In this document: one piece after another, positions 16,606 to 25,583 of the stretch
Layout of the letters: the number at the start of each line of letters is the position of its first letter
How positions within the stretch are numbered: position 1 is the first letter of the stretch
Assembly (NCBI RefSeq): GCF_008016795.1
Contig: NZ_SDIK01000017.1
Location: 1 to 53,168, forward strand
DNA from: Prevotella brunnea
GTDB lineage: Bacteria; Bacteroidota; Bacteroidia; Bacteroidales; Bacteroidaceae
DNA: 53,168 nt
Direction of reading: 5' to 3'
Position numbers and translations under genes: made by a program
The notes under the pieces: generated by a model
The model's database searches: none
Seen by the model: the letters and a program-made list of their open reading frames with translations, nothing else
Told to the model about the DNA's origin: nothing

Positions 16606-19200
16606 ATGAAATCAAACAATAATTATTCGTATGAAGAAGCCTTTAAGGCTTCGTTGGAGTATTTTGAAGGCGATGAACTCGCCGCGAGAGTTTGGGTAAA
16701 CAAGTATGCAATGAAGGACAGCTTCGGCAATATCTTTGAGAAGTCTCCGGAAGACATGCATTGGCGCATTGCCAACGAGATAGCCCGCATTGAGAAAAAA
16801 TATGCCAACCCAATAAGTGCTCGGGAGATATTCGATTTGCTCGACCATTTCCGTTATATCATTCCTGCCGGTAGCCCCATGACAGGCATAGGCAACAACC
16901 ATCAGGTGGCATCGCTCTCAAATTGCTTCGTCATTGGGCTGGATGGGGATGCCGATTCCTATGGTGCCATCCTCAGAATAGACGAGGAACAGGTGCAACT
17001 CATGAAGCGTCGCGGAGGCGTGGGGCACGATTTGAGTCATGTTCGCCCGAAAGGTTCGCCCGTGAACAATTCTGCACTTACGTCCACGGGGTTGGTACCA
17101 TTCATGGAACGCTACTCCAACAGCACGCGCGAAGTGGCACAGGACGGACGACGTGGCGCGTTGATGCTCTCCGTCAGCATAAAACATCCCGACTCGGAGG
17201 CATTCATCGATGCCAAGATGGAAGAGGGGAAGGTAACGGGTGCGAACGTCTCGGTAAGGATTACGGATGAGTTCATGGATGCTGCCATCAATGACAAACC
17301 TTTCGTGCAGCAGTTTCCAATCGACAGCGAGAAACCGTTGTTCGGCAAAGAAATATCAGCCAAGAAACTGTGGGAAAAGATTGTGCACAACGCATGGAAA
17401 AGTGCAGAACCGGGCGTGTTGTTTTGGGATACCATCATTCGCGAAAGTCTGCCCGACTGTTATGCCGACTTGGGGTTCAAAACCATTTCCACCAATCCGT
17501 GTGGAGAGATTCCTTTGTGCCCATACGACAGTTGCAGGCTGCTGTCCATCAACCTCTATTCCTATGTGATCGATCCGTTTACGGAAAAAGCTCGATTCGA
17601 CTTCGAAAAGTTCAAGAAACACGTGCGGTTAGCACAACGAATCATGGACGATATCGTTGACTTGGAGATGGAGAAGATCGACATGATAATGACAAAGATA
17701 GAGAACGACCCACAAAACGATGAAGTGAAGAACGCAGAACTCCATCTCTGGGAAAAGATAAAAGCCAAGAGTGGTGCCGGACGACGCACGGGAGTGGGAA
17801 TAACCGCGGAGGGAGACATGATTGCCGCCATGGGATTAACCTATGGAACGAAAGAGGCGACTGAGTTCTCGGTGGAGGTACATAAAACTTTGGCACTGAA
17901 TGCCTACCGCTCTTCCGTAACGATGGCGAAGGAAAGGGGAGCTTTCGAGATATTCAATGCCGAAAGGGAGGCCAACAACCCCTTCCTCCTGCGCATGAAA
18001 GATGAGGATGCGCAGCTCTATGCGGATATACAAAAATACGGACGCCGAAACATTGCCTGCTTAACCATTGCGCCAACGGGAACAACCTCACTGATGACGC
18101 AGACCACCTCGGGGATAGAACCCGTCTTCATGCCGGTTTATATGCGCAGAAGAAAGGTAAATCCCAATGATACGGATGTGCATGTGGACTATGTTGATGA
18201 AGTGGGGGATTCGTTTGAGGAATACATCGTTTACCATAAGAAGTTCCTGATATGGATGAAGGTGAACGGAATCGATAGCGAAAAGAAATACACACAAGAG
18301 GAAATAGATGACTTGGTGAAGCGTTCTCCTTACTATAAAGCCACTGCCAACGATGTGGATTGGCTGATGAAAGTACGCATGCAAGGTGCTATTCAGAAAT
18401 GGGTGGACCACTCCATCTCGGTAACGGTGAACCTGCCGAGCAACGTTGATGAGTCGTTGGTGAACAAATTGTACGTGGAGGCTTGGAAAAGCGGATGTAA
18501 GGGATGCACCATCTATCGCGATGGGTCGCGTTCGGGGGTAATGATTTCCGTTTCAAAGAAGGATAAGAAAGAGAAAGGGACTGATGGAGAAAAGGTGAAA
18601 GACCTGAGCTCTGCAGAAGAACGTCATGAACAAATCTGCCAACCGCCTCACGTGGTGGAGGTGCGACCGGAGGTTTTGGACTGCGATGTGGTTCGTTTCC
18701 AAAACAATAAAGAGAAATGGGTGGCTTTTGTCGGACTGCTCGATGGCTATCCCTATGAAATCTTCACGGGTCTGCAAGATGATGACGAGGGAATCGTGTT
18801 GCCCAAGAGTGTAACAAAAGGAAAAATCATCAAACAGACGAATCCGGATGGCTCGCATCGGTATGATTTCCAGTTCAAGAACAAACGCGGATACAAAACG
18901 ACGGTGGAGGGACTGTCAGAGAAATTTAATCCGGAGTATTGGAACTACGCAAAGTTAATATCGGGAGTGCTGCGGTATCGAATGCCTATCGATCATGTCA
19001 TCAACCTTGTCAGCTCTTTACAATTGAAAGACGAGAGCATCAACACATGGAAAAACGGTGTGGAACGCGCACTGAAGAAGTACGTTACGGATGGAACACA
19101 GGCTTCCGGACAGAAATGCCCGGTATGTGGTCATGAAACGTTGATTTATCAGGAGGGTTGCCTGATTTGTACGAATTGTGGCGCGTCCCGATGCGGATGA
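16606..19200 (+). CDS. nrdJ: Adenosylcobalamin-dependent (class II) ribonucleotide reductase
   Basis: Reduces ribonucleotides to deoxyribonucleotides with adenosylcobalamin as radical source, and works with or without oxygen. 864 residues. Recognisable parts are the N-terminal ATP-cone-like region, SLSNCFVIG with a redox cysteine (about residue 100), and NPCGEIPLCPYDSC in the active-site barrel. The loop APTGTTSLM and the C-terminal shuttle/zinc-ribbon cysteines (CPVCGHE, then CLICTNCG) follow. The ATG at 16606 matches the family N-terminus; the longer frame has no support. The gene is divergent from a nitroreductase and is followed by folB after 100 bases. The absence of a leader long enough for a B12 riboswitch is worth noting. 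Confidence 0.95.
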   Translation: MKSNNNYSYEEAFKASLEYFEGDELAARVWVNKYAMKDSFGNIFEKSPEDMHWRIANEIARIEKKYANPISAREIFDLLDHFRYIIPAGSPMTGIGNNHQVASLSNCFVIGLDGDADSYGAILRIDEEQVQLMKRRGGVGHDLSHVRPKGSPVNNSALTSTGLVPFMERYSNSTREVAQDGRRGALMLSVSIKHPDSEAFIDAKMEEGKVTGANVSVRITDEFMDAAINDKPFVQQFPIDSEKPLFGKEISAKKLWEKIVHNAWKSAEPGVLFWDTIIRESLPDCYADLGFKTISTNPCGEIPLCPYDSCRLLSINLYSYVIDPFTEKARFDFEKFKKHVRLAQRIMDDIVDLEMEKIDMIMTKIENDPQNDEVKNAELHLWEKIKAKSGAGRRTGVGITAEGDMIAAMGLTYGTKEATEFSVEVHKTLALNAYRSSVTMAKERGAFEIFNAEREANNPFLLRMKDEDAQLYADIQKYGRRNIACLTIAPTGTTSLMTQTTSGIEPVFMPVYMRRRKVNPNDTDVHVDYVDEVGDSFEEYIVYHKKFLIWMKVNGIDSEKKYTQEEIDDLVKRSPYYKATANDVDWLMKVRMQGAIQKWVDHSISVTVNLPSNVDESLVNKLYVEAWKSGCKGCTIYRDGSRSGVMISVSKKDKKEKGTDGEKVKDLSSAEERHEQICQPPHVVEVRPEVLDCDVVRFQNNKEKWVAFVGLLDGYPYEIFTGLQDDDEGIVLPKSVTKGKIIKQTNPDGSHRYDFQFKNKRGYKTTVEGLSEKFNPEYWNYAKLISGVLRYRMPIDHVINLVSSLQLKDESINTWKNGVERALKKYVTDGTQASGQKCPVCGHETLIYQEGCLICTNCGASRCG

Positions 19201-19300
19201 ACCGCTACCAAGAAGCAACCATGAATAAACAATATGTCCTCGTATGCCATGTGAGCAGTCTCTCCTTGTTTTACGAGGACATCTATCTAAAAAAGAATTG

Positions 19301-19696
19301 ATGATGCTAAAGTTAAATTCAAGTTATATATATATTAAAGGTGCGCGCTTTCATGCCTATATCGGAGTGGATGAGCAAGAGCAGGTGGTGGGGAACGAAT
19401 ACGTGGCTGACCTTCGGCTGCGTTATCCCATATCCAATGCCATCCTGACAGATGATGTTTCCCACACGATTAACTACGCTGAGGTGTATGATTTGATTCG
19501 GAAAGTAATTTCAAGGAAAGCAAAACTGCTTGAACATACTGCAGGGATGATAGTTCAAGAGCTGGGAAGAGCCTTTCCGAAAATAGAAAGCATAGACTTG
19601 AAATTAACCAAGCTTAACCCTCCCATGGGAGCAGATTGCGAGGGAGCGGGTGTGGAATTACATTTAATAAATGATAAAACCGAGGATAGACCTTAG
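19301..19696 (+). CDS. folB: Dihydroneopterin aldolase
   Basis: Folate biosynthesis enzyme that splits dihydroneopterin into 6-hydroxymethyl-dihydropterin and glycolaldehyde; 131 residues. The FolB core is visible: GARFHAYIGVDEQEQ with the substrate-binding His and Gly, and the conserved NYAEVYDLI carrying Tyr and Glu. LLEHTAGMI carries the second active-site Glu, and the catalytic Lys lies in KLTKLNPPMG. ATGATG at 19301 fits the family N-terminus. It lies 100 bases after nrdJ on the same strand, with no strong promoter seen, so it may be cotranscribed. Confidence 0.92.
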   Translation: MMLKLNSSYIYIKGARFHAYIGVDEQEQVVGNEYVADLRLRYPISNAILTDDVSHTINYAEVYDLIRKVISRKAKLLEHTAGMIVQELGRAFPKIESIDLKLTKLNPPMGADCEGAGVELHLINDKTEDRP

Positions 19697-19723
19697 GTTT
19701 TAATCTGAAAATGCTTACCTTTG
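19693..19723 (+). promoter_or_regulatory. Promoter of the amidase gene
   Basis: TTAG (19693-19696), a 19-base spacer and a perfect TACCTTTG (19716-19723) lie 17 bases before the amidase ATG. The -33 element overlaps the end of folB. Confidence 0.6.
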
Positions 19724-19739
19724 CCGATATTAAGACAGT

Positions 19740-20981
19740 ATGAATAAGAAAATATCGTTTCTTTTGGTGCTGAGTTTCTTTTGCGTGCTGACCAAAGTCG
19801 GGGCAAAAGGAATATTTACTTTGGTGATTGATGCCGGACACGGAGGACATGACTCCGGAGCCATCGGCGCAATCTCCCAAGAGAAGAATATCAACTTGAA
19901 CGTTGCATTGGCTTTTGGAAAATACGTTGAGAGAAATCTTCCCGACGTGAAAGTTGTCTATACGCGCAAAAATGATGTTTTCGTGCCATTAAAAGGACGT
20001 GCCGACATCGCCAACAGAGCCAAAGCCGATTTGTTCATCTCCGTTCACACGAACTCCATCCCCTCAAATCAGTCTATCTCAGGTTTACAGGTTTATACGT
20101 TAGGTATGCACCGAGCGAAAGACAATCTGGATGTGGCTATGCGTGAGAACGGAGTTATCTCCATGGAGAAAAACTATCAACAAACCTATCAGGGTTTTGA
20201 TCCACGCTCATCGGAAAGCTATATCATGTTCGAATTCTTGCAAACCGCGAACATGGAAAAGAGCGTAAAGTTGGCAAGTCTTATTCAGCGTTCGGTCTGT
20301 TCCACTGCCAATCGTGTAGATAAGGGAGTGCATCAGGCCGGATTTTTGGTTTTGAGAGAGACATCCATGCCCAGTTGCCTTATAGAATTAGGATTTATCA
20401 CATCGGCGGAAGAAGAGAAATTTCTCAATTCGGCTGACGGTATTGATTTAATGGCACGAGGCATTTATGAGGCTTTCGTGGAATATAAGAACATGTACAA
20501 CGATAAGCTCGTAGTACCCTACCGTCCTGCCAATAACAAAACAATTGCCGTTGATAGGGTCGTTCCTTCCATTCCGAAACAGATTACAAAGGCTTCCGTA
20601 AAGCCAAAACTAATCAAACAAAACAGGACTTCTCAAAAGCCCAAACCGGTTACATCCGCAAAGCCTATCGTGAACAAAGCTCCTATTGATGTGTCGGACT
20701 CGATTCATCCGGTTTTCAAGGTTCAAATATTCGCGGTTAATAAAAAGCTGCAAGCTGGCAGCGGACATTTCAAAGGACATGATGACATCACTTGCTTCGA
20801 AGAAGGAGGCTTATTCAAATATACCATTGGTTCAAGCAACGACTATAACGAGATCTTTCGCTTGCGTAACCAAGTGAGAAGCGACTTTCCACAGGCTTTT
20901 GTCATTGCTTTCAAGAATGGTAAGCGCATAGATACGAATACAGCCATCGCAGAATTTACTAAGAACAAGAATAAAAAATAA
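19740..20981 (+). CDS. N-acetylmuramoyl-L-alanine amidase (Amidase_3)
   Basis: Exported zinc amidase that cleaves the bond between muramic acid and L-alanine in peptidoglycan; 413 residues. A signal peptide covers about residues 1-22. The Amidase_3 domain (about 25-255) has the zinc motif VIDAGHGGHDSGA, the ligand His in FISVHTNS, and the catalytic Glu in CLIELGFITS. A basic linker rich in Lys and Pro (about 265-325) leads to a C-terminal SPOR-like or small alpha/beta domain (about 330-413). It is followed after 6 bases by an MCE gene, so both envelope proteins probably share a transcript. Confidence 0.93.
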   Translation: MNKKISFLLVLSFFCVLTKVGAKGIFTLVIDAGHGGHDSGAIGAISQEKNINLNVALAFGKYVERNLPDVKVVYTRKNDVFVPLKGRADIANRAKADLFISVHTNSIPSNQSISGLQVYTLGMHRAKDNLDVAMRENGVISMEKNYQQTYQGFDPRSSESYIMFEFLQTANMEKSVKLASLIQRSVCSTANRVDKGVHQAGFLVLRETSMPSCLIELGFITSAEEEKFLNSADGIDLMARGIYEAFVEYKNMYNDKLVVPYRPANNKTIAVDRVVPSIPKQITKASVKPKLIKQNRTSQKPKPVTSAKPIVNKAPIDVSDSIHPVFKVQIFAVNKKLQAGSGHFKGHDDITCFEEGGLFKYTIGSSNDYNEIFRLRNQVRSDFPQAFVIAFKNGKRIDTNTAIAEFTKNKNKK

Positions 20982-20987
20982 GAAGAT

Positions 20988-21968
20988 ATGAAAAAGTTTC
21001 TCACCTCTGAGATAAAGATAGCTCTTGTGGCAGTCGTAGGAATTGTGGTGCTGTTTTTTGGAATGCAGTTCTTGAAAGGGCTCAATCTCTTTTCTTCCGA
21101 CGTTCGCTATCAAATGGTTTTCCATGATATCAATGGACTTACGCTAACCACACCCATCTATGCAAATGGTTATAAAGTGGGGATAGTGAAAGACATAGAG
21201 TACGACTATGAAAACCCGGAGGAGGCAATTAAAGTCAGTGTGGATATTGACAAGGAATTGAAAATTCCGGAAGGCTCAAGAGCGGAAATTGTTGGCGACC
21301 TGATGGGAAACATACAAGTAAACCTTATCCTTGGAAAAGGCACGAATTACATTGAGAAGAATGGATTGATAGGCGGCAGCATCAACGAGGGAGCTTTGGG
21401 AGATGTGCAAAAGCTGATGCCGACCATTCAGCGAATGTTGCCTAAGATTGACAGCATACTGGCGAACGTGAACAACATCGTTTCCGACCCGGCAATCAAA
21501 GGTTCGATGCGCAACGTGAATACAATTACAGCAGACTTAACTACCACAACAAAGCAAATCAATGGATTGTTGGCGCAACTGAATGGTTCGTTGCCCCCAC
21601 TAACGGGGAAAACGAACAAACTGCTCGACAACTCAAACCAAATGATGGTGAATGCCAATGGAGGAGTTAGCGAGGCACGTACGGCAATTAGAAACGCGAA
21701 CCTATTGGTGTCAAATATTAACGACAAAGTGAATGCCTTAGACGTGGCTACCACCGTGAACCGTCTCAATACAGCCTTGAATAACGTGAACGAGCTAACG
21801 GCAAAACTAAACAACAATCAAGGTTCGTTGGGAATGCTTGTCAACGACCCGACACTATATAATAACCTTAACAATACTTTGCGCAACGTGGATAGTCTTG
21901 TCGTAAATCTCAAGGCACATCCCAAGCGATATGTTCATTTCTCCATCTTCGGACGGAAGGATAAGTAA
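20988..21968 (+). CDS. MCE/MlaD-family lipid-transport protein
   Basis: 326-residue protein with one N-terminal TM anchor (about residues 8-28) and one MCE domain (about 38-115, with DINGLTLTTPIYANGYKVG). A long Asn-rich helical tail (about 140-310) repeats NxxNxLL/L patterns and probably forms a coiled-coil tube. MlaD homologues bind substrate for lipid ABC transporters in the periplasm. No MlaE or MlaF gene is adjacent here. It follows an amidase gene by 6 bases and ends at the 307-base gap with array 2. Confidence 0.9.
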   Translation: MKKFLTSEIKIALVAVVGIVVLFFGMQFLKGLNLFSSDVRYQMVFHDINGLTLTTPIYANGYKVGIVKDIEYDYENPEEAIKVSVDIDKELKIPEGSRAEIVGDLMGNIQVNLILGKGTNYIEKNGLIGGSINEGALGDVQKLMPTIQRMLPKIDSILANVNNIVSDPAIKGSMRNVNTITADLTTTTKQINGLLAQLNGSLPPLTGKTNKLLDNSNQMMVNANGGVSEARTAIRNANLLVSNINDKVNALDVATTVNRLNTALNNVNELTAKLNNNQGSLGMLVNDPTLYNNLNNTLRNVDSLVVNLKAHPKRYVHFSIFGRKDK

Positions 21969-22275
21969 AGAAATAGGTATATTCCCATACCACAAGTTGG
22001 TTATGAGTTGAGCGAAAGTTGGCATTTCTCTTAACCCACTCACCGATGTTCCTGTTTCTTTTACGCAAGTTCCTTTTTCTCCTAAACCGCAATCCTTTTA
22101 TCCATTTATGAGCTTTTGGTTTTTAAAAGTTTAGCTTTTATATTCCAAAAAGCTTAGCTTTTAAAAATCACTTTGCGAGTAGCTGATAATCAATATTTTA
22201 CGAATTAGGCTGAAACGTCTCTGTTCTTCGTGGCGAATCGTTGCTTTTTTTTGAGAATATAACCCGATGAATCGG
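21969..22275. other. Convergent gap holding array 2
   Basis: Between the stop codons of the MCE gene and patB. Apart from the palindrome array (22103-22162) and a flank CTGATAATCA, then TTTTACGAA (about 22181-22205), which resembles the flank of dispersed copies B and C, nothing else was recognised. Confidence 0.7.
22103..22162. repeat. AAAAGCT palindrome array 2 (two clear units, one decayed)
   Basis: Clear units at 22125-22139 (AAAAGTTTAGCTTTT) and 22148-22162 (AAAAGCTTAGCTTTT), 23 bases apart. A half-unit ending GAGCTTTT at 22103-22117 sits exactly 22 bases before the first. This is the most decayed of the seven arrays. Confidence 0.8.
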
Positions 22276-23439
22276 TCATTTCAAAACGCGAATTATTCTC
22301 TTCAAACCCTCTTCCAATGTTTTGCGCGGGCAGGCAATGTTTATTCTTACATAGCCTTCGCCTGTCTTTTCGCCATACATCGTACCACTGTTTATCAGCA
22401 CTTTTCCTTCTTTTACTAATTTTTCAGTGAACTGTTCTGAGGTAAGTCCAGACGGTTTGATACTCATCCAAACGAGATAAGTGCCTTCCAATTTCAAAAC
22501 CTCGTATCCGGGAAGTTCTTTCTCAATGGTGGATTTGAGGAATTGATAATTGTCAAACAAATACCGATTCAGTTCGTCCATCCAGTCCTCACTCTCATTA
22601 TAGGCAGCTTCTAAGGCATCGATCCCGAAAGGATTGACGTCGCACACTTCAAAAATGTTGATAACGCGCTCCACACGCCTGCGCCATTGGCGGTTGGCAC
22701 AGACAATATTGGCAATTTGCAATCCGGCAATGTTGAAATTCTTGGTCGGCGAGTTGAGCACAATACAATTGTCGCGACAATCTTCGCTCACTGTGGCAAA
22801 AGGTGTGAATTCATTTCCCGGCATGACCAACTCACAATGAATTTCATCGCTTATCACTGCCACATTGTGTTGTTTGCAAATCTCCCACATCCGTGTCAAT
22901 TCTTCTTTCGTCCATACACGTCCCGCGGGATTATGAGGATTGCAAAGTAGAAAAACCGTTGTCTTCTCATCAGCACATTTCCGCTCGAAATCGTCCCAAT
23001 CCGCGACGTAAGTGTCACCCTTGCGCTTCAATGGACTTTCTTGCACCTCGCAACCTTGGTTTCTTATGCTCGAGAAGAAGCAGTTGTAAACCGGTGTTTG
23101 TATCAACACTTTCTCTCCCGGCATTGCCAAGGCTTTGATAGCCGCGCTTATTGCCGGAATTACTCCGGTGGTGTAAACAATCCATTCCTTTTCTATTGCC
23201 CAATTGTGGCGACGTTTAAACCAGCTTGTAATGGCATTATAATAACTATCGGGCACCTTTGCATAGCCAAAAATTCCATGTTTTGCCCTGTCTTCCACCG
23301 CTTTCCTTATGGCAGGGGCAGCTTGGAAATCCATGTCTGCCACCCACATTGGAATAACACCGTCTTCTTTCTCGAAATCCCATTTTACGGAGTTGGTACC
23401 CCGGCGGTTGATAATGATGTCAAAGTTATATCTTCCCAT
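22276..23439 (-). CDS. patB: MalY/PatB-type C-S lyase (PLP aminotransferase fold)
   Basis: Pyridoxal-phosphate enzyme of 387 residues, similar to cystathionine beta-lyase of the MalY/PatB group. These cleave cystathionine or S-substituted cysteines to thiols, ammonia and pyruvate. Visible features are MWVADMDF near residue 31 (family signature), TPVYNCFF, the CNPHNPAGRVW turn, ISDEIHCEL binding the cofactor ring, and the Schiff-base lysine Lys233 in SPTKNFN. The C-terminal arginine region ends GYVRINIACP. It begins 17 bases after the DUF3737 gene on the same strand, so the pair is probably one transcript. The metabolic substrate is not certain. Confidence 0.9.
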   Translation of the reverse strand: MGRYNFDIIINRRGTNSVKWDFEKEDGVIPMWVADMDFQAAPAIRKAVEDRAKHGIFGYAKVPDSYYNAITSWFKRRHNWAIEKEWIVYTTGVIPAISAAIKALAMPGEKVLIQTPVYNCFFSSIRNQGCEVQESPLKRKGDTYVADWDDFERKCADEKTTVFLLCNPHNPAGRVWTKEELTRMWEICKQHNVAVISDEIHCELVMPGNEFTPFATVSEDCRDNCIVLNSPTKNFNIAGLQIANIVCANRQWRRRVERVINIFEVCDVNPFGIDALEAAYNESEDWMDELNRYLFDNYQFLKSTIEKELPGYEVLKLEGTYLVWMSIKPSGLTSEQFTEKLVKEGKVLINSGTMYGEKTGEGYVRINIACPRKTLEEGLKRIIRVLK

Positions 23440-23456
23440 ATTTCAGAGGTTGTGTT

Positions 23457-24305
23457 TTATCTCGACAAATCGCTGATCACGCAATCTTTTGCTTTTGCAA
23501 ATTCGTCGTATGTAATCTTACCTATCTTGTCGGCGACAATCTTACCTGACACCGGATTTTTGATTTCAGTGATATTACCTTTTATCTTCGCTTTTATCTT
23601 GCGAGAATCCTCGAACGCACGATCACATTCCGCATCGAAAGTGCAGTCCTCAAGCGTAATTCCATCAAGATAGCACAACGGCTGCTCCCCGCTGATGTGG
23701 CAACGCACAAGTTTTATGTTCTTACTATGCCATGCTAAATATTCTCCGTTAAGTTCTGAGTCATAAACCGTTACGTTCTCACACTCCCAAAACGAATCTT
23801 TTGTGTTGATTTTGGCGTTATGCACTTCTACGTTCTTGCAATATTGAAAAACGTACTTTGCGTCTGAAACCAGTCCATCTACATAAATGTTTTTCGAGAA
23901 CATGAAAGGATAAGTTCCCTCATGCAACTCTACATTCTTTATTTTTAATCCGTCAACTTTCCAAAAAGTCTCATCCGCATCGGTTATTTTAACGTCTTCA
24001 AGTTCCAAATTCTTCATTTCTCGGAAGAATTTCGGTCCGTCAATCACACAGTTTTTCATGATCATGTCTGTGGCATACCAAATTGCCGACCGCGAACCGG
24101 GCGCGAAATAGCAATTGGTGATGACGCTTTTATCCACGTGCCACCAAGGATATTTGCCATAAAATCTTGAGTTGTCGCATTCTATGTTCTCGCAGCACTT
24201 TATACCTGATTCTCCGTCGGTGATTTCAATGTTTTCCAAACGCACGTTCTTTATTCCGAACAGAGGTCGCTCGCCTCCGAATTTCTTGTCTTTTATGATT
24301 TCCAT
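23457..24305 (-). CDS. DUF3737 right-handed beta-helix protein
   Basis: 282-residue protein matching the DUF3737 family in length and sequence (ERPLFGIKN, the WWHVDKS and AIWYA turns). Short repeated segments such as KNLELEDVKIT, KNVEVHNAKI and KNIKLVRCHI, each about 20 residues, indicate a solenoid of stacked beta strands similar to pectate-lyase-like folds. No signal peptide is seen, so it is likely cytoplasmic. Function is unknown. The gene has its own promoter and lies directly upstream of patB, with which it probably shares a transcript. Confidence 0.85.
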   Translation of the reverse strand: MEIIKDKKFGGERPLFGIKNVRLENIEITDGESGIKCCENIECDNSRFYGKYPWWHVDKSVITNCYFAPGSRSAIWYATDMIMKNCVIDGPKFFREMKNLELEDVKITDADETFWKVDGLKIKNVELHEGTYPFMFSKNIYVDGLVSDAKYVFQYCKNVEVHNAKINTKDSFWECENVTVYDSELNGEYLAWHSKNIKLVRCHISGEQPLCYLDGITLEDCTFDAECDRAFEDSRKIKAKIKGNITEIKNPVSGKIVADKIGKITYDEFAKAKDCVISDLSR

Positions 24306-24434
24306 ATAGTAGGTTTCTTATTATATTAATGTTCTTATTCCGGCAGTTTGAAAATGAACAGATACCTAAAATAAACAAGATGAATTCTTATTTTTTCTGC
24401 TTTCAATTTGCCATACCCATACACTTGAAAGTAA

Positions 24435-24467
24435 CAAAGATAGTGCCAAAACGCCAATTGCTTCAAC
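24435..24467 (-). promoter_or_regulatory. Promoter of the DUF3737-patB unit
   Basis: TATCTTTG on the minus strand (24435-24442), with GTTG 21 bases further upstream as -33. The start codon lies about 130 bases downstream. Confidence 0.5.
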
Positions 24468-24497
24468 TTCATTGCGAATTTGTTGTGTTTGGCGACC

Positions 24498-24870
24498 CAT
24501 CATGATGCAATAATGTCCTAAATTTTCTTCATCCGTCTGTCGAAAGCTAAGCTTTCACTTTCCAAAAGCTTACCTTTTGAACTGCAAAAGGTCATGAATT
24601 GGAATGCAAAAGCTAAGCTTTTAAATCTCAATTAATATCATTCTGATTATCAACAGATTACAAAGCGTTCCTCCAATATGGTTTTTGTAATATAATTTCG
24701 TGATGTCGGGCAGGTCGAATGTTCGCTATCAAGCGTCTGCCATACACCACCTGAATGCGATTGGAAATATACGCCATATATGATTAGAGAGAAAGCACGC
24801 CAAGTCTTATGATTTATGCGATGTTTCGTGAGTTTTCGAAAAAATATTTAGGACACTATTGGCCATGATG
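24498..24870 (+). repeat. Dispersed element copy B with imperfect terminal inverted repeats
   Basis: The ends match as inverted repeats: 24498-24523 (CATCATGATGCAATAATGTC and on to CTAAAT) and 24846-24870, whose reverse complement is CATCATGGCCAATAGTGTC and on to CTAAAT. They differ by about three changes and one gap. Inside are array 3, the conserved GTTTTTGTAATATAATTTCG segment (24681-24700) and CGAATGTTCGCTATCAAGCG. No target-site duplication is obvious. The size of about 373 bases, the inverted ends and the lack of an intact gene suggest a MITE-like element. On the minus strand a decayed frame ends at 24658-24660, 35 bases from the array. Confidence 0.7.
24542..24622. repeat. AAAAGCT palindrome array 3 (four units, 22-bp pitch)
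   Basis: Units at 24542-24556 (GAAAGCTAAGCTTTC), 24564-24578 (AAAAGCTTACCTTTT), 24586-24600 (degenerate AAAAGGTCATGAATT) and 24608-24622 (AAAAGCTAAGCTTTT). Pitch is exactly 22. In the first unit both outer bases are changed together (A to G, T to C), which preserves the palindrome. Confidence 0.92.
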
Positions 24871-25061
24871 ACGTTTTCAAAGCATTGGAACAAGTACCGT
24901 TTCACCGAGTGCCAACCATCATTTAACGATAGATGAACTTTCGCAACATGAAAGTTATCTATTTGATTATCAATCATTTGAAAATCTATTAACAATGCCT
25001 GTATTTCTCAAGTTTCTTTTCGTTGGTTTTTAAAATTGCAGACATACCCCATTGATACCAA

Positions 25062-25092
25062 AACAGCCATTCAACAGGAATGAATGGCTGTT
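25062..25092 (-). terminator. Terminator of the 129-residue gene
   Basis: A perfect 12-bp stem, AACAGCCATTCA (25062-25073) with TGAATGGCTGTT (25081-25092), has a 7-base loop. On the minus strand it is followed by TTTGGTATC. It lies 20 bases after the stop codon at 25113. Confidence 0.75.
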
Positions 25093-25112
25093 GGGGTGAA
25101 AATGACTGATGG

Positions 25113-25502
25113 TTAGAAGAGTTGCGCTATCTTTTCCGCACAGCTGCCTTCGTAGAAATTTATTTTGGTAACGGGCTCATACCGCAGACGATCGTAGCGA
25201 TATAGCCGGAACACTGCAAACTGCTTGTCGTCGGACACTCCGCCTTCGAGCAGATAATTGCCAAGGCCCGTCTCCTGAAATTGCTCTGACTCTTTCAAAT
25301 CGCTTTCCAACCGATCGGCGGCGATAGCCAAAACCTTCTCTATCCGCATGCCGACCTCGGCAGTGTACTCTTTCTTGAGAAACTCGATGATGCTCTGTGT
25401 GTTGTTATAGACTGCCTTCTTGCTGAAGAATGATTTCTTAATTGATATACGTGGGTCACTTGAGAGTGCACCGCGCATCTGCAAACTATTGATATTTGCC
25501 AT
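25113..25502 (-). CDS. Unknown 129-residue soluble protein
   Basis: No family recognised. The N-terminal part (MANINSLQMRGALSSDP) has no signal peptide. The middle is helical and charged (IIEFLKKEYTAEVGMRIEKV), and the end looks like an alpha/beta unit (FRLYRYDRLRYEPVTKINF). The ATG at 25502 and a strong terminator just downstream support a real gene. The gap to the next upstream gene contains an inverted repeat TGTCAC/GTGACA (25551-25571). Probably a cytoplasmic protein; no function is proposed. Confidence 0.65.
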   Translation of the reverse strand: MANINSLQMRGALSSDPRISIKKSFFSKKAVYNNTQSIIEFLKKEYTAEVGMRIEKVLAIAADRLESDLKESEQFQETGLGNYLLEGGVSDDKQFAVFRLYRYDRLRYEPVTKINFYEGSCAEKIAQLF

Positions 25503-25550
25503 AATATAAAAATGTGTCTGTTGAATAAAATATTGATAAATTGTACTTTA

Positions 25551-25571
25551 TGTCACGACAAAAGTGTGACA
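25551..25571. promoter_or_regulatory. Inverted repeat, possible operator
   Basis: TGTCAC and GTGACA are separated by 9 bases, in the 81-base gap before the 129-residue gene. The arms are only 6 bp, so this could be chance. Confidence 0.25.
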
Positions 25572-25583
25572 AAAACCAACAAT

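Larger units (their letters stand above)
24306..25112. other. 807-base gap with promoter, dispersed element copy B and a terminator
   Basis: Between the starts of the DUF3737 unit and the end of the 129-residue gene. It contains the DUF3737 promoter (24435-24467), the element with inverted ends (24498-24870), about 190 bases without any recognised signal (24871-25061), and a terminator (25062-25092). The small open frames here have only TTG starts and no recognisable product. Confidence 0.7.

Noticed and set aside
24807..24995. 62-codon minus-strand frame at the right end of copy B
   Set aside because: TTG start only, spans the terminal inverted repeat, and no family similarity.
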